Shown here: positions 21,780 to 31,622 of the stretch, piece by piece
Position numbering within the stretch: the stretch's first letter is position 1
How the letters are laid out: each line of letters opens with the position of its first letter
Origin: Phytopythium helicoides
Lineage: Eukaryota > Oomycota > Peronosporomycetes > Pythiales > Pythiaceae
Reading direction: 5' to 3'
Assembly (NCBI GenBank): GCA_024867545.1
Contig: JANFNE010000002.1
Coordinates: 62,001-126,000, forward strand
Length of the DNA stretch: 64,000 nucleotides
Program-made: the position numbers and the translations under genes
The notes under the pieces: generated by a model
Told to the model about the DNA's origin: nothing
The model's database searches: none
Seen by the model: the letters and a program-made list of their open reading frames with translations, nothing else

Positions 21780-21968
21780 ACCGAATGTATCAGTTGCAAT
21801 CGTGGCTTTCCGTTTGATGCAACTAACATTGATGGTGACGTGACTGCTAGCAGAGGGTCTCATCATGCGCAGATATCTTTTAAAAATGTGTGATTCCAAC
21901 TAAACAGTAAAGATATCAAGAGGCTATGCAAAGGGAACCAGCTACTTCGAAACTGACTCCTAAACGGT

Positions 21969-24650
21969 TCAAGCAGATACCTGGACAGCAGCAGCAGCAA
22001 TGTCGCTCTTCTTTAGGCTTGGCTTTGGAGGCTCTACTTCCTGTATAGTCACTTGAACTTCGTCTTCAGCCACCGATGCAGATTCCGCTGGTTGGAGAGA
22101 TGGAACTTTTGTCAAATCTTCATGAAGAGAGTGGATTTTTTGAAGCGCTTCTTCCTTTGAGACAATTGCAAGCTCCGCTGCAACCTCCTCTTGTCGCTGG
22201 TGCTCAGCTCGGAGAGCAGTAAGAGCATCATCCACTTCAAGGGCTGAATCTGCACTGTGGCGGTGCTCGAGCTTGGGCTTACTGTCGAGAACTCCTGCCG
22301 ATGTCGCTCGCACAGTGACTGAGCGGCGACGAGTTGGAGACGGAGGTGGGAGAGCAGGTGACGAGCACCTCCCAGTAGGAGTCGAACTTCCGCCTTGCTT
22401 GCATCTCTTTGTGCTTTGTGACAAGCGGTTGGGTAGCTGATTGTTCGAAAACAAGAGTATCAGTGAATAATATGGCAATTTTGCAATCGGCGCTGCGATC
22501 CACACGGACCTTCATCATTTTTGTGAAATCCTCGAATCCAACCTTTCCATCCCGATCATAATCAAATCGCTTGATAAGCTCGTGACAAGCTGAAGTATCA
22601 AAATGCTGACCAAGCAGCTCTAGAGCAACAGAGAACTTGCGAGTGAATAAAAAGTAGACAACTCTCGATGAGAACGCAGAAATCAACCACCGACGGTACC
22701 TTTCAGATCCTCAGTCGTGATTCCGTCGTGATCGTTACGATCAAGGATTTCGAATGCTGAACGCAGATACACTTCGTTCGCAGCATCTTCTGGGCTTAGA
22801 GTCGCAGCCACAAACTCCAGCAGATTCACACCGCTCTCATGCTGTTGATCGAGCCTGCAGCAAAGTGTCAAGACTGACTCTACCAGTAAAGATCGATAAA
22901 ATGAACTTACGCCTGATAAATTTTCTCCATGTCCAGAGAAAACCGCTTTAGGGCTGGTGCTTCTTGCAATTCCTTCAATGTGAGAATACCGTTCTGAAAA
23001 TCGATGTGTGAAAGGATGTTAGGTCCTGTACGAGCATTATTATCCACATAATGGACTTACATGGGCGATGTTTAGCTCGTTGTAGACGTCAGAGTGTCTT
23101 TTAATGCGCGGAGAGGGGATACAAAACGCAACTGCAACAAGAGCAGCTCGCTGGAATGCCGTGTATCCGCAGAATGCCTTGACTCGTGGCACAAATACAT
23201 CGAAGCTGCAATACAATGAGAACAGTTGGGTTGCCCGAAATCAGCTCGTAAGAAAAAAAGAGATAACACGCACACTTCAGACGGGATCGGCTTATCGCGC
23301 GACTTGATCCATGGGTGTGAAAGAACCTGCGATGCAGTGTATCGCTGGGCAGGATCCGCCTAATATATTCAGAAATGTGCGCTATTAGGTTAAAGCACAC
23401 CGTTGGGCAAAATACAGCGGTCGTTACGGTCAATAGCTTCCTGATTAGCGCTTTGGCTTCGCTGGACACGTTCTCCCACGTTGGATCTGTAAAAGTCACC
23501 TTGGCTTCGAAAATCTTCTCGATCAACTCGTCCTCTGTCGCTCCGTGGAAAGGTGGCGTGTTGCTCAGGAGCATGTACTATTGTGGAGTGTGTTAGTTGC
23601 TTGGAATGTAACACGGGTAACATGATTCCAGGCTCAATGTTTACGGACCATGATGATACCAAGACTCCACAGATCACATGAGTTTGTGTAGTTGCCCTCA
23701 AGAACCTCCGGCTAGAATTAGTCAAATAGTCTCCGTCAAAAAAAAAAAAAAAAGCACCCTCCACGAGCCAGAATGCAAAAGTCTCATACCGCCATATACA
23801 CAACGGAACCGAGCACCTTTCGCATTGTAACACCCATACGAAACAGTGTGCTCGCGCCAAAGCTTCGTACAACAGACAGATGGAACGAGTTAGCCTCAGC
23901 ACATTTCTAGGCCACAGAATATAATTTCTTACTCGCAGAGCTTGATGCACCCTCCGAGCTCTTCGCTGTCGATTAGGATATTCTCCAGTTTTAAGTCGCG
24001 GTGCTAGAGATTGTAACTGACGTCAGTACCATTGATAACCGCCCACCTCGATACGAGCACTCACACAGATGAAGCGCGAGTGCAAATATTGGACAACTGA
24101 CGCCAGGTGATGGACAACCTCTTTGGCGATATCCTCAGGAAACTCGCTTCCTACAAATTGTCGATTCCATCCTTTGTAAAAAAAAAAATTGCTTTGAAGA
24201 TCAGAGTGTTTCGCAGCTTTTTACCTCGAGCCTTCACTCTATCGAGCAACTGAAAGAAGAGAACATATTAGTACAAACTACCATTTGAGAGCAGCAAGTT
24301 GAACAGTAGGCTACCGTGCCACCAGGTGCAAGTTCCATGATAATGTAGAAATGCTGGGCATCTTCAAATGTCTCGACCATTCGCACAATATTGGGATGAT
24401 GGAGGCCACGAAGAATGTCCATCTCCTTTTCAAATTCGTGCCGCTTATGCCCGGAGTCGAACGTGACCGTCTTCATGGCGTACATCTTTTTGGTCTTCTT
24501 GTGCTGAACCCTTTCAACAACGCCAAACGCTCCCTTGCCGAGCTCACTAATCACAGTGTACATATCGGTTGCTGGCACCTTGTGGTGAACACACAGATTG
24601 CGCTGGAACAGGTTTGGCGCGGACACCTCGGCCGAATGCATGCATCCCAT
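21969..24650 (-). CDS. calcium-dependent protein kinase (CDPK) with dual acylation signal
   Basis: The multi-exon gene starts MGCMHSAEV, giving an N-myristoylation Gly2 and a palmitoylation candidate Cys3. The kinase shows GKGAFGVVERV, YAMKTV, HHPNIVRMVETFED and IIMELAPGGT. HRDLKLENIL follows, then IKLC joined across an intron to DFGAS, and VYMA joined to PEVLEGNYTNSCDLWSLG. The DFG and APE motifs are each split by an intron and are intact after splicing. Four EF-hand positions follow: a degenerate NGILTLKELQ, a degenerate DQQHESGVNLLEF, DRNDHDGITTEDL and DYDRDGKVGFEDF. The C-terminal extension of about 130 residues is Ser/Pro-rich, then Glu/Gln-rich with coiled-coil character, and ends VQVSA. 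The intron near 23740 contains an uninterrupted run of 16 T on the coding strand. The kinase probably links Ca2+ signals to membrane-localised phosphorylation; targets are unknown. Confidence 0.88.
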
Positions 24651-25016
24651 GATGATTCAGCTGCGAAGAAAACAAGATGGTGCTGTGGTTTGCAGACTCT
24701 AGACGAACGAATGTGATCTCTTCAGCGATAACTGAAGTCGATTTTGAGTCGAAGGGGGCCTTTTGAATCTTGCAAGATGTGGTAGCACTATGAGAAGTTG
24801 GCTATTTTTGCTTGCTTACTTGCTTCGTCTTCATTGCGCTGAGAAATTTGCAACGCATCGTCCTGGTCGTTTCAGATGATCGCATACAACCTGAAAATAG
24901 AGCAACTACATGACGGCATGATACAAAGCAAAATCATTGGTTGAGCTGATTCATTCGATTTGATGATTATTTTGTCGGCTCAAGTGGAAAAAGTAACAAA
25001 GTGACTGTTGATACCA
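24651..25016. other. intergenic, 5' side of CDPK
   Basis: These 366 bases hold the CDPK promoter and the 3' flank of the DNase II gene. Nothing further is recognised. Confidence 0.35.
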
Positions 25017-26901
25017 TCAATTCTTCCAATACGAGGTTGCATTCAAACTGAGTAGTGGCAGTTGCTCGCTCAGCCATTCCGACTCAATTTTCTTGATACA
25101 TCCGTGATGGCACATGCGTAGATCCTCATATGTCGATATGTTAGAGCCTACGACGCTCGATTCGCAACGGCAAGCTTTGGTGACGAGAGATTGAGTGAAG
25201 CTAGAATGAAGCTTTTCCTGATGAAAAGAAAAGAACGAGCCACCACGCCCCGCTTGCGATCCATTGCAAGCTTTGGAGCAAGGGTACCCCTCCATATTGA
25301 GGTCAGCAAAGATGACTGTTGATGAGTGGGCTGATTCTTGCCCTTGACGTGGGGTTGTGATGCCCCACTTTGCTGCAAATTGACGAACAAATAATGAGTT
25401 ATATCTCAGTTAATAGATTGTGGGCAAAATAAACGCACCGTGGTTGCCGTCTTTTGCGCGTCCACCGCCTACAAGCTGCCATGTTAAGATGTCGCTACCA
25501 TCGGTCAATTTCCACCTGAAATGCAAAGTTCGGAGTTAGCTCATTCGCACAGCAGCCGTTTGTTCGCATTTTGGAAAGCACCCACGTGGCTTCGATCAAG
25601 TTTTCTACGTTGAACCGCGCTCGACCTTCAGGTGGCAACAGGTCAGCGCCAATTCGATGATCCTCGAGACAAAACTTGTTCGGTGTCGCTCCGAATGCAT
25701 CGCCACCACATATATTTGGGATACCATATCCATCGTCCCACCAAGATGCGACGCTCACATCAGAGCCCAGCGTGTTGGCCACAATTACCCAAGGAGGCAC
25801 ATTCGCATGCGGACCTTTTACCATCATTTGAACTTGCACACGACCAATTTTGTTCAGACGGGAGTAGCTCGTGAGCTGGTCATTAATTGCAGGAAGGAAG
25901 CTGTTTTCTGGTAGCCGTGCGAAAACCGACGAAGTGGCCTCTGAATCTTTTTGCTGATTTGGAGCCAATTGTGAAAGCGTTAGATTAACTTTGCGAAGCA
26001 ATTGGCCCTCGTCTTGGTCTGAAATGCCCAACCCGTCGGTCGAAGTCGGGTCGAGCAGCGCATGAAAAAGAGAGGCAGGGATACCCGAAGCACCGGAAGC
26101 TCCTCCATCTCTCCACAGCGCGTCACTAGCGAGTGCGCGTCTCAGATCCCCTTGATAGAAATTACCAGAGCACAGCCTAGCAACCGCCAACGCGTCCGCA
26201 AGTTTCTCCAATTGGTCAGCCTCGAGTGAAAACGCCGCAAAGTGCTGCGCGAACTTGAGGTTGTTGTCTTTTTGACATCCTAGTCGCACAAAAGCATCAT
26301 CAGAAGAGTTGTTGACAGGAATGGACGGGTCGGGGAAGCCTGGCGTTGACGCCTGCAGGTAGAATCCCCCCTTCCGCTCGGCATCGACCGCCACGGCTCC
26401 CTTTGCATGTGCGCTAAAGTCGTCCCCTCCCGAGCACACATCTTTCCTCCTCCAGTCTCCTTCCCCGTCACCTTGAATGCCTTCAAACGGGCGAGCGATG
26501 CCATTGAGCTGATCATTGAAAAGTGCCCAATAGCTCTCTGGATCCGCATCTTTCTGCCGCAGCGTGTGGCTCACTGGATCATCCCCTCCCTGCCCGAGAC
26601 AGTCGAATCCCAGCTCCCGAAAGTGTCGGAGCGAGGGCGTGTTGGCGTCCGCGTACAGATAGCACAGCCCCGCAGCGCGGTCTTCTCGCGTTTCTCCATC
26701 GACGTTTGAACAATCCGGAGGCGCGCAGTCGCACGGCGTCGGACGCACCGCCGAGGCGTCCGACGCGTCACGCACGCTCGTCGGCAGCTTTAGGACGACC
26801 CACCAGGCCACAGGCCGCCCACGGCCGTCCAGCGCCTGCAGCGGAGCGCCACCAGCGGCGGGGAACGCCAGCACTAGCAGAGCTAGCAGCAGCCGCATCA
26901 T
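25017..26901 (-). CDS. secreted DNase II-family nuclease
   Basis: Three exons (25586-26901, 25439-25515, 25017-25372) give 582 residues. MMRLLLALLVLAFPAAGGA is a signal peptide. ALDGRGRPVAWWVVLKLP is the classic DNase II opening. The fold is a pseudodimer with two HxK active-site motifs: AHAKGAVAVD (H165, K167), and NHAKWGI (H464, K466), the latter assembled across the second intron. YLQASTPGFPDP and VIFADLNMEG followed by AGRGGSFF are also conserved blocks. Reading straight through the first intron instead gives a false stop after VEIDRW and loses the second HxK, so the 70-nt intron at 25516-25585 (donor GTGGGTGC, branch GAGCTAAC, acceptor TTTCAG) is well supported. Several additional Cys suggest disulfides. 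DNase II cuts DNA at acid pH in lysosomes or outside the cell; whether this one is vacuolar or extracellular cannot be told. Confidence 0.88.
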
Positions 26902-27176
26902 GTGTATACCCGGATTCTTTGGTATACGCGATGGTGTTGGCCACACGAAGTGCGACTTCAACTTTGGCTGGATGACGGGTCGGATGCGTTCCTCATCATC
27001 ACGTTGGGATTCTTGGATGCGTACGTTCCACTGCTGGTGATTGAGGATGGAGGCGTCCCGTAAGTCGATTGGGAGCTCTTGAAGGTGATGAAGCAGGTTG
27101 TAATGACCGAAACCGAAGTTTTGAGGTCAAGAGCTCAGTTCCATTTCACCAGCTTCAGCCCACCACAAACCAGCTG

Positions 27177-27566
27177 ATGTCGTCCTTCATCAAGCACGTC
27201 AACGTCGAGGAGATCCGTGTGCTCAAGCAGATCGCCGAGAATTATGCACTTGGGATCCGCACGTCGAGCCGCCAAGTGCTGAGCGAGATCTTCCACAAGG
27301 ACGCGATCATCTACGGCGATGCGGTTGGAACGCGCACGGACGGCCCCATCGAGAACCTGTACCAGGCGATCGAGGCCTGCGGCCCGACGAACAATATGAC
27401 GCACGAGGTCGACGTCGTGAGTCTGACACCCACGTCGGCCGTGTTGCGCGTGCACCTGTCCAACCACGTGGGCGATGTTGCGTTCGAGGACAACCTGTCG
27501 CTCATCAAGAAGGACGGCGACTGGAAGATCGTGTGCAAGATCTTCGAGGGCTTCAGGACCAAGTAA
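27177..27566 (+). CDS. NTF2-like / SnoaL-like small protein
   Basis: A single exon of 129 codons starts MSSFIKHVNVEEIRVLKQ; in-frame sequence upstream is unlike the family and includes no strong start context. The pattern matches the cone-shaped NTF2-like fold: an N-terminal helix (ENYALGIRTSSRQVLSEIFHKDA), a strand region (IIYGDA), then long beta strands VDVVSLTPTSAVLRVHL, AFEDNLSLIKKDGDWKIVCKIFEGF. The ending KKDGDWKIVCKIF is typical of the lumazine-binding-like branch of this superfamily. Members include hydrolases, isomerases and non-enzymatic binding proteins, so the activity is not assigned. No signal peptide is visible; the protein is probably cytosolic. Confidence 0.8.
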   Translation: MSSFIKHVNVEEIRVLKQIAENYALGIRTSSRQVLSEIFHKDAIIYGDAVGTRTDGPIENLYQAIEACGPTNNMTHEVDVVSLTPTSAVLRVHLSNHVGDVAFEDNLSLIKKDGDWKIVCKIFEGFRTK

Positions 27567-28217
27567 GTGGCAGGTCTGTAAGTAGGAGTGGGAGCATCGT
27601 CAAGACATTTTCATCAACAAGTTGACACCTCAACCATCTACCTGACTCACCTCACAAACGACTCATTATCACATGGCTAATGGTGATCAACTGTACGAGT
27701 GCAACGTCGGACGGAGGCATCGATGTCCTGATCACAGCCGAGTGCAACGTGGAGCAGCTCATGAGATGGCAACATGCCACTGTGGTGCGGAGACGAGGGT
27801 TGCCTTCAACTTCAGCACTCGTCAAGTCGCTCATGTCTCCGTGCAACTACCGACCAACGAAATCAAGCTTTTTGGTTGACACGTGAATCTCGGGTTTCAT
27901 TACTGCTTGGGAGAACTCTTCTCTCCCTTTACTACGGCACTCTACGCGGCAAAAACTATCGATCCACGGCCGTCGTGGGTCGCCGACTACATCGCCGACG
28001 CCCTCGCGCGCTCATATCACGCTCGCGCGCCACCACAAACCAACACGCTAGTCCACGGTGAACAGAATAAAAACAGGCTGAGGTGGTGCAGTTCCAGCTT
28101 GCACCAATGCTGCTGCACCATCCTCTGTATTCCCAAGCGGGAATCGGTTCCAATCCGCTCCGACACGTCAGGAGGGGTAGAGGGGGTCTTCTCAGCTAAA
28201 AAGGGCTGGGGGATAGA
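27567..28217. other. convergent intergenic region, no gene recognised
   Basis: These 651 bases lie between the ends of the NTF2-like gene and the Q-rich gene. Open frames of 60-95 codons exist, but all lack family resemblance. It is probably 3' untranslated sequence and spacer. Confidence 0.4.
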
Positions 28218-30023
28218 TCACATGGGCACCGACTGCGCGACGCCAACAGTCTTGAGCATCTTCGGTGCGCGGTCCGTCGGGAACGCGGGACGCTCACTGC
28301 TCATCTTGCGCTTGCTGCCAACACTCGCCGACGATGCGCCAGAAGGCGGAGTCGCCTGCTGCGGTTGCTGCTGCTGCTGCATCATCGGTGGCTGGTGCAG
28401 AGGCACGTCGTGGAGCTGCTGCTGTGGAGGCATGCCCATCATCTGGGGGAACGTCGGAGGCAGCGGGCGCTGCTGGTACTGAGGCGGGTACATCTGCACG
28501 CCGCCCATCGGGTGCGTCGGCATCATGCCGTGAGGCATCATATGCTGCTGGTGCATCTGCTGGTGCATGCGCTGCATATCAGCCGCAGCAGCAGCCGCGG
28601 CAGCGGCAGCAGCCTGCTGGGGGCCGCCGCTGAGCTTGTCAGCCGCCGCCGTGTTGCCCGTGCTGGCAGCCTTCCTCTTCTGGCGAGCAAGCACGCGGGA
28701 CGAGCCGACCTCGAAGGACGTCGACATGCCCGAGCCGATGCAGGCGTAGTAGCGACGGTCGCCCGACATGACGAGCACAAAGGCCTCAAACTGCACGTAG
28801 TACTTGACGTTGCGACGCTTGCACTTTCCCTGGGCCATGTCCTCCGTGTACTTCCACACCTTGGGCTTGAACTCGTAGCACGCGACGTGCGAGTCCTGCT
28901 GCACGAAGTCGGGCAGGCGCTCGCCCGTGATCCACTGGTCCTTCATCGAGTCCATGACGTCGGGCTCGACCATGCGGCCAAGCATGCACTCGCGGATGAC
29001 AGCCTCCTCAAAGGCGACGGGGATGTTTTCGAGCGAGTGCACGCGGCCGAGGATGACTAGGTCGTCGAACGCGACGTTGCTGTTGAGCGTGACCTCGGTG
29101 ACGATGCTGCCACGGCACTTGCCCCACATGAAGTCGTGCTGCTTGAGGTCCTCAATCTTGATAGCCGAGTAGTCACCGAAGACCTTGCAGGACGGGAAGC
29201 ACTGGAGGTTGCGGCGGCCGTTGCGCCAGTACTTGAGCTTGAGCGGTGTCTTGACCTTGATCATGGCCTCCTGCGCGGCACCGCCGCTGGAAACGGGCAC
29301 GGCGGGCGCAGCGGGCGCGGAGGAGCTCATATATCCCGATCCTGGTGCGTACGAGTCGACCTCCTTCTTGGGGACGACGCTGTGCTGCTGCTGTCCCTGC
29401 TGGGGGTCAAGCAGCGGTGGGAACGAGTGCGATAGCGACATGAGCGGCGCGGGCGGGTTGTGCACTCCGTACGGCGCGGGGCGGGGAGGCATGGGCGCGT
29501 AGTGGCTGGGCATCTCGTACTGGCGCGGGTCGTATCCCTGGCTCGAGTAGACCTGTCGGTCGGCGGCTCCGGAGGCCGACGTGGTCGTGTAGACGGCGTG
29601 GTGGTGCGTGCTTGCGGCGCTCGACGCGTAGGCGTCGCCCGCGTATCCGGGCATGAGTCGCTCCTGCTCCTTTCCTGGCGCGGGGAAGCGGCGCATGCCG
29701 CTGTACTCGAACGGCAGCGGGTCGGCGACGTATTCGTCCTGCGCCTGGCGCACGTAGCCTGTGTGCTGGTAGGGCGCGTAGCCCTGCGGCATGGGCGGGA
29801 AGGCGCGCGCGTCGGCGTAGGCGGCGCCCTTGACGGCCATGGGCTTGGCGAACCCGCCGGGGCTTCGGCTGGTGGGCGAGGCGGCCGGGTCGCTCGCGGA
29901 GGCCGCGCCGGCCGTGGCCGCGTACGAAGAGGACGACGAGGAGGCGCCCGACGACGGCGCGGCGTCCTGCTCGCCGTAGGGCGGCGGCGCGTAGAGCTGG
30001 TTGAGCGTCATGCCCACGGCCAT
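28218..30023 (-). CDS. Q-rich putative transcriptional regulator, oomycete-type, unknown family
   Basis: A single exon starts at MAVGMTLNQLYAPPPYG and gives about 601 residues; an in-frame ATG at 30209 would add 62 residues but passes through low-complexity Arg/Ala sequence. Residues 1-280 are Pro, Ser, Tyr and Gln-rich. A compact, well-ordered core follows, about 290-470: TPLKLKYWRNGRRNLQCFPSC, KVFGDYSAIKIEDLKQHDFMWG, VAFDDLVILGRVHSLENIPVAFEEA, and a beta-rich part with KVWKYTEDMAQGKCKRRNVKYY and FEAFVLVMSGDRRYYACIG. A basic ARQKRKA follows the core. The C-terminus is Ala, Met, His and Gln-rich with short poly-Q and poly-A runs, and ends with KRKMSSERPAFPTDRAPKML. A basic-aromatic core flanked by activation-like Q/P-rich tails suggests a DNA-binding regulator, but I do not recognise the domain. 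No known family is assigned. Confidence 0.75.
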   Translation of the reverse strand: MAVGMTLNQLYAPPPYGEQDAAPSSGASSSSSSYAATAGAASASDPAASPTSRSPGGFAKPMAVKGAAYADARAFPPMPQGYAPYQHTGYVRQAQDEYVADPLPFEYSGMRRFPAPGKEQERLMPGYAGDAYASSAASTHHHAVYTTTSASGAADRQVYSSQGYDPRQYEMPSHYAPMPPRPAPYGVHNPPAPLMSLSHSFPPLLDPQQGQQQHSVVPKKEVDSYAPGSGYMSSSAPAAPAVPVSSGGAAQEAMIKVKTPLKLKYWRNGRRNLQCFPSCKVFGDYSAIKIEDLKQHDFMWGKCRGSIVTEVTLNSNVAFDDLVILGRVHSLENIPVAFEEAVIRECMLGRMVEPDVMDSMKDQWITGERLPDFVQQDSHVACYEFKPKVWKYTEDMAQGKCKRRNVKYYVQFEAFVLVMSGDRRYYACIGSGMSTSFEVGSSRVLARQKRKAASTGNTAAADKLSGGPQQAAAAAAAAAAADMQRMHQQMHQQHMMPHGMMPTHPMGGVQMYPPQYQQRPLPPTFPQMMGMPPQQQLHDVPLHQPPMMQQQQQPQQATPPSGASSASVGSKRKMSSERPAFPTDRAPKMLKTVGVAQSVPM

Positions 30024-30480
30024 GGAGAGCAGCGGATGGCCCTGCGCCAGTGCGGAGCAAATGCAAAGTGACCGACCCGCCCGACGCCCAGCGGCGAGTG
30101 GCGTGGCACGCGCCGCCTCTCTGCACGGCGCCGCGCAGCCGAGAGACCCGCAGGCGGCGCCGGGATGGGCGCGGGCGCCGCCGGTGGCGCACTTGCTGCT
30201 CCTCCCCATGGCCCGGCGGGCAGACGGGACGCGACAGCTGATTTTTGGCGCGGGCTACCGACACAGACTTGGGAATGGCAGGGAGTTTGTATATAGGGGG
30301 CCAGCGAGGTGATTACGGGCGACGAGACGCCGGCTCGGCTCGGTGCGCGGACGGCTTCGAGGAGCCCACTGCGGCCGGAGCCCGTCAGCGCCCGCCGTGT
30401 TCACTGAACGAGCAGGATATTGGACGAGCGGAGACGCGATCAATAGTTGGTGCCTTGGATTGAACCGGATTGGAAGCTAG

Positions 30481-30508
30481 CGCCACGGTCGGCGGCAGGA
30501 CCGTGGCG
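30481..30508. repeat. perfect 10-bp hairpin
   Basis: CGCCACGGTC at 30481-30490 and its exact reverse complement GACCGTGGCG at 30499-30508 flank an 8-base loop. The stem is GC-rich and would be stable in RNA or single-stranded DNA. It lies about 460 bases upstream of the Q-rich gene. Confidence 0.7.
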
Positions 30509-31562
30509 ATAGCGCGGGTGAGATTCGAGCAGACCGGCCACGGCAGCGCTTCTTCTCTTGGACTAAACCCCCGGCCGAGGGGATGGCCAATCACGCCCCC
30601 TGTTTATTGTCGGGCTCGGCACTGGCGTGTATGCAGAGCCCTAGCCGCGGATGTGCAACTGTGATTTCGTGATAGATTGAAGTCGAGACGCATACATAAC
30701 GCCATACGAACTGACAGGAGTGTTACCATCGCGCGCGCGGCAGACGGGACACTGCCACGTGGTTTCCGAGCGGCGCGCACAAAAAGTGTCGAGTCCTTTA
30801 CAGCGGGAGACTGCCCATGAGAGCGCCGTCCGGCCGCTGACCGGTACACGGAAAGTCGAGAGCGTAATGCGGCCATCTTTCGCAGATCTGTTGACGTGTC
30901 CGGGCTTCGCGAGTTACATACACGCGCGGTCTGCTTGCCTGCTGGTGCACGGCTTGCCTCGCAGATCGGCGCTCGGTCCGCCAGCTTTGGCGAGCCTCAT
31001 CAAAATAAAACTAATGTACATATCGATAGCAGAGCGATCTTGCGGGGGGATTTTGACAATCGCAACCGTGGCTCTCGAGTTTCAGACCCAGGTACTACTC
31101 TGTCTGAATATATACCACGGCGCACAACAACGCTCAACGCCTGAGGCAGGCTAGTCAGAGCAGAGCTGCACTCTGCGTGCCGACACACCACGCGCGCACG
31201 CGCTACCGTTCGCTACCAGTATACTGTACTTCGAACACGTCCTTGGGCGAACAGCACTGAATTCGACCAGCATAGCCTACAATCCTTCCCATGCGGAGCG
31301 ATCGTACACGTCCAGCCACCCATTTTCCCCCGCAACGCGCGACTCGCTCGAATATGCAAAGCTCTGCGTAGCACATTTTCGAAGGCGAAGAAGCGAGCCG
31401 CCGCGTCACGAGTGCGAACCACGACCCGGACCGCCACGACCCGGGCCGTTTCATCCAGCATCACCTGCAATCCCATCGAGGAGCATCATCCTACCGAATT
31501 CCTGCGCCTCTTTTCTGGCCGCCGCTCGAAGTGAGCCGCGCTTCGAACTTTTTGAAATCTTA

Positions 31563-31622
31563 GACAAGGTACAGTCACTATTGCCGTAATAGTGACAGAG
31601 CGTACGTATACTGTACCTTGTC
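31563..31622. repeat. nested inverted repeats
   Basis: An outer pair of 13 bases (GACAAGGTACAGT at 31563-31575 and its reverse complement at 31610-31622) encloses an inner pair of 8 bases (TCACTATT at 31575-31582 and AATAGTGA at 31588-31595). The inner arm starts on the last base of the outer arm, so the structure is almost continuous on the left side. Confidence 0.75.

Noticed and set aside
23780..23950. CDPK seemed to lack the DFG aspartate (reading SFG)
   Set aside because: The exon ending in GA joins C-TTT-GGC after a GT-AG intron, giving DFG.
25495..25500. Stop after VEIDRW in the DNase II gene
   Set aside because: It is read only if the 70-nt intron at 25516-25585 is retained; the spliced frame continues to the second HxK motif.
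31199..31216. CGCTACC repeated twice with 4-base spacing
   Set aside because: Too short and too few copies to separate from chance.
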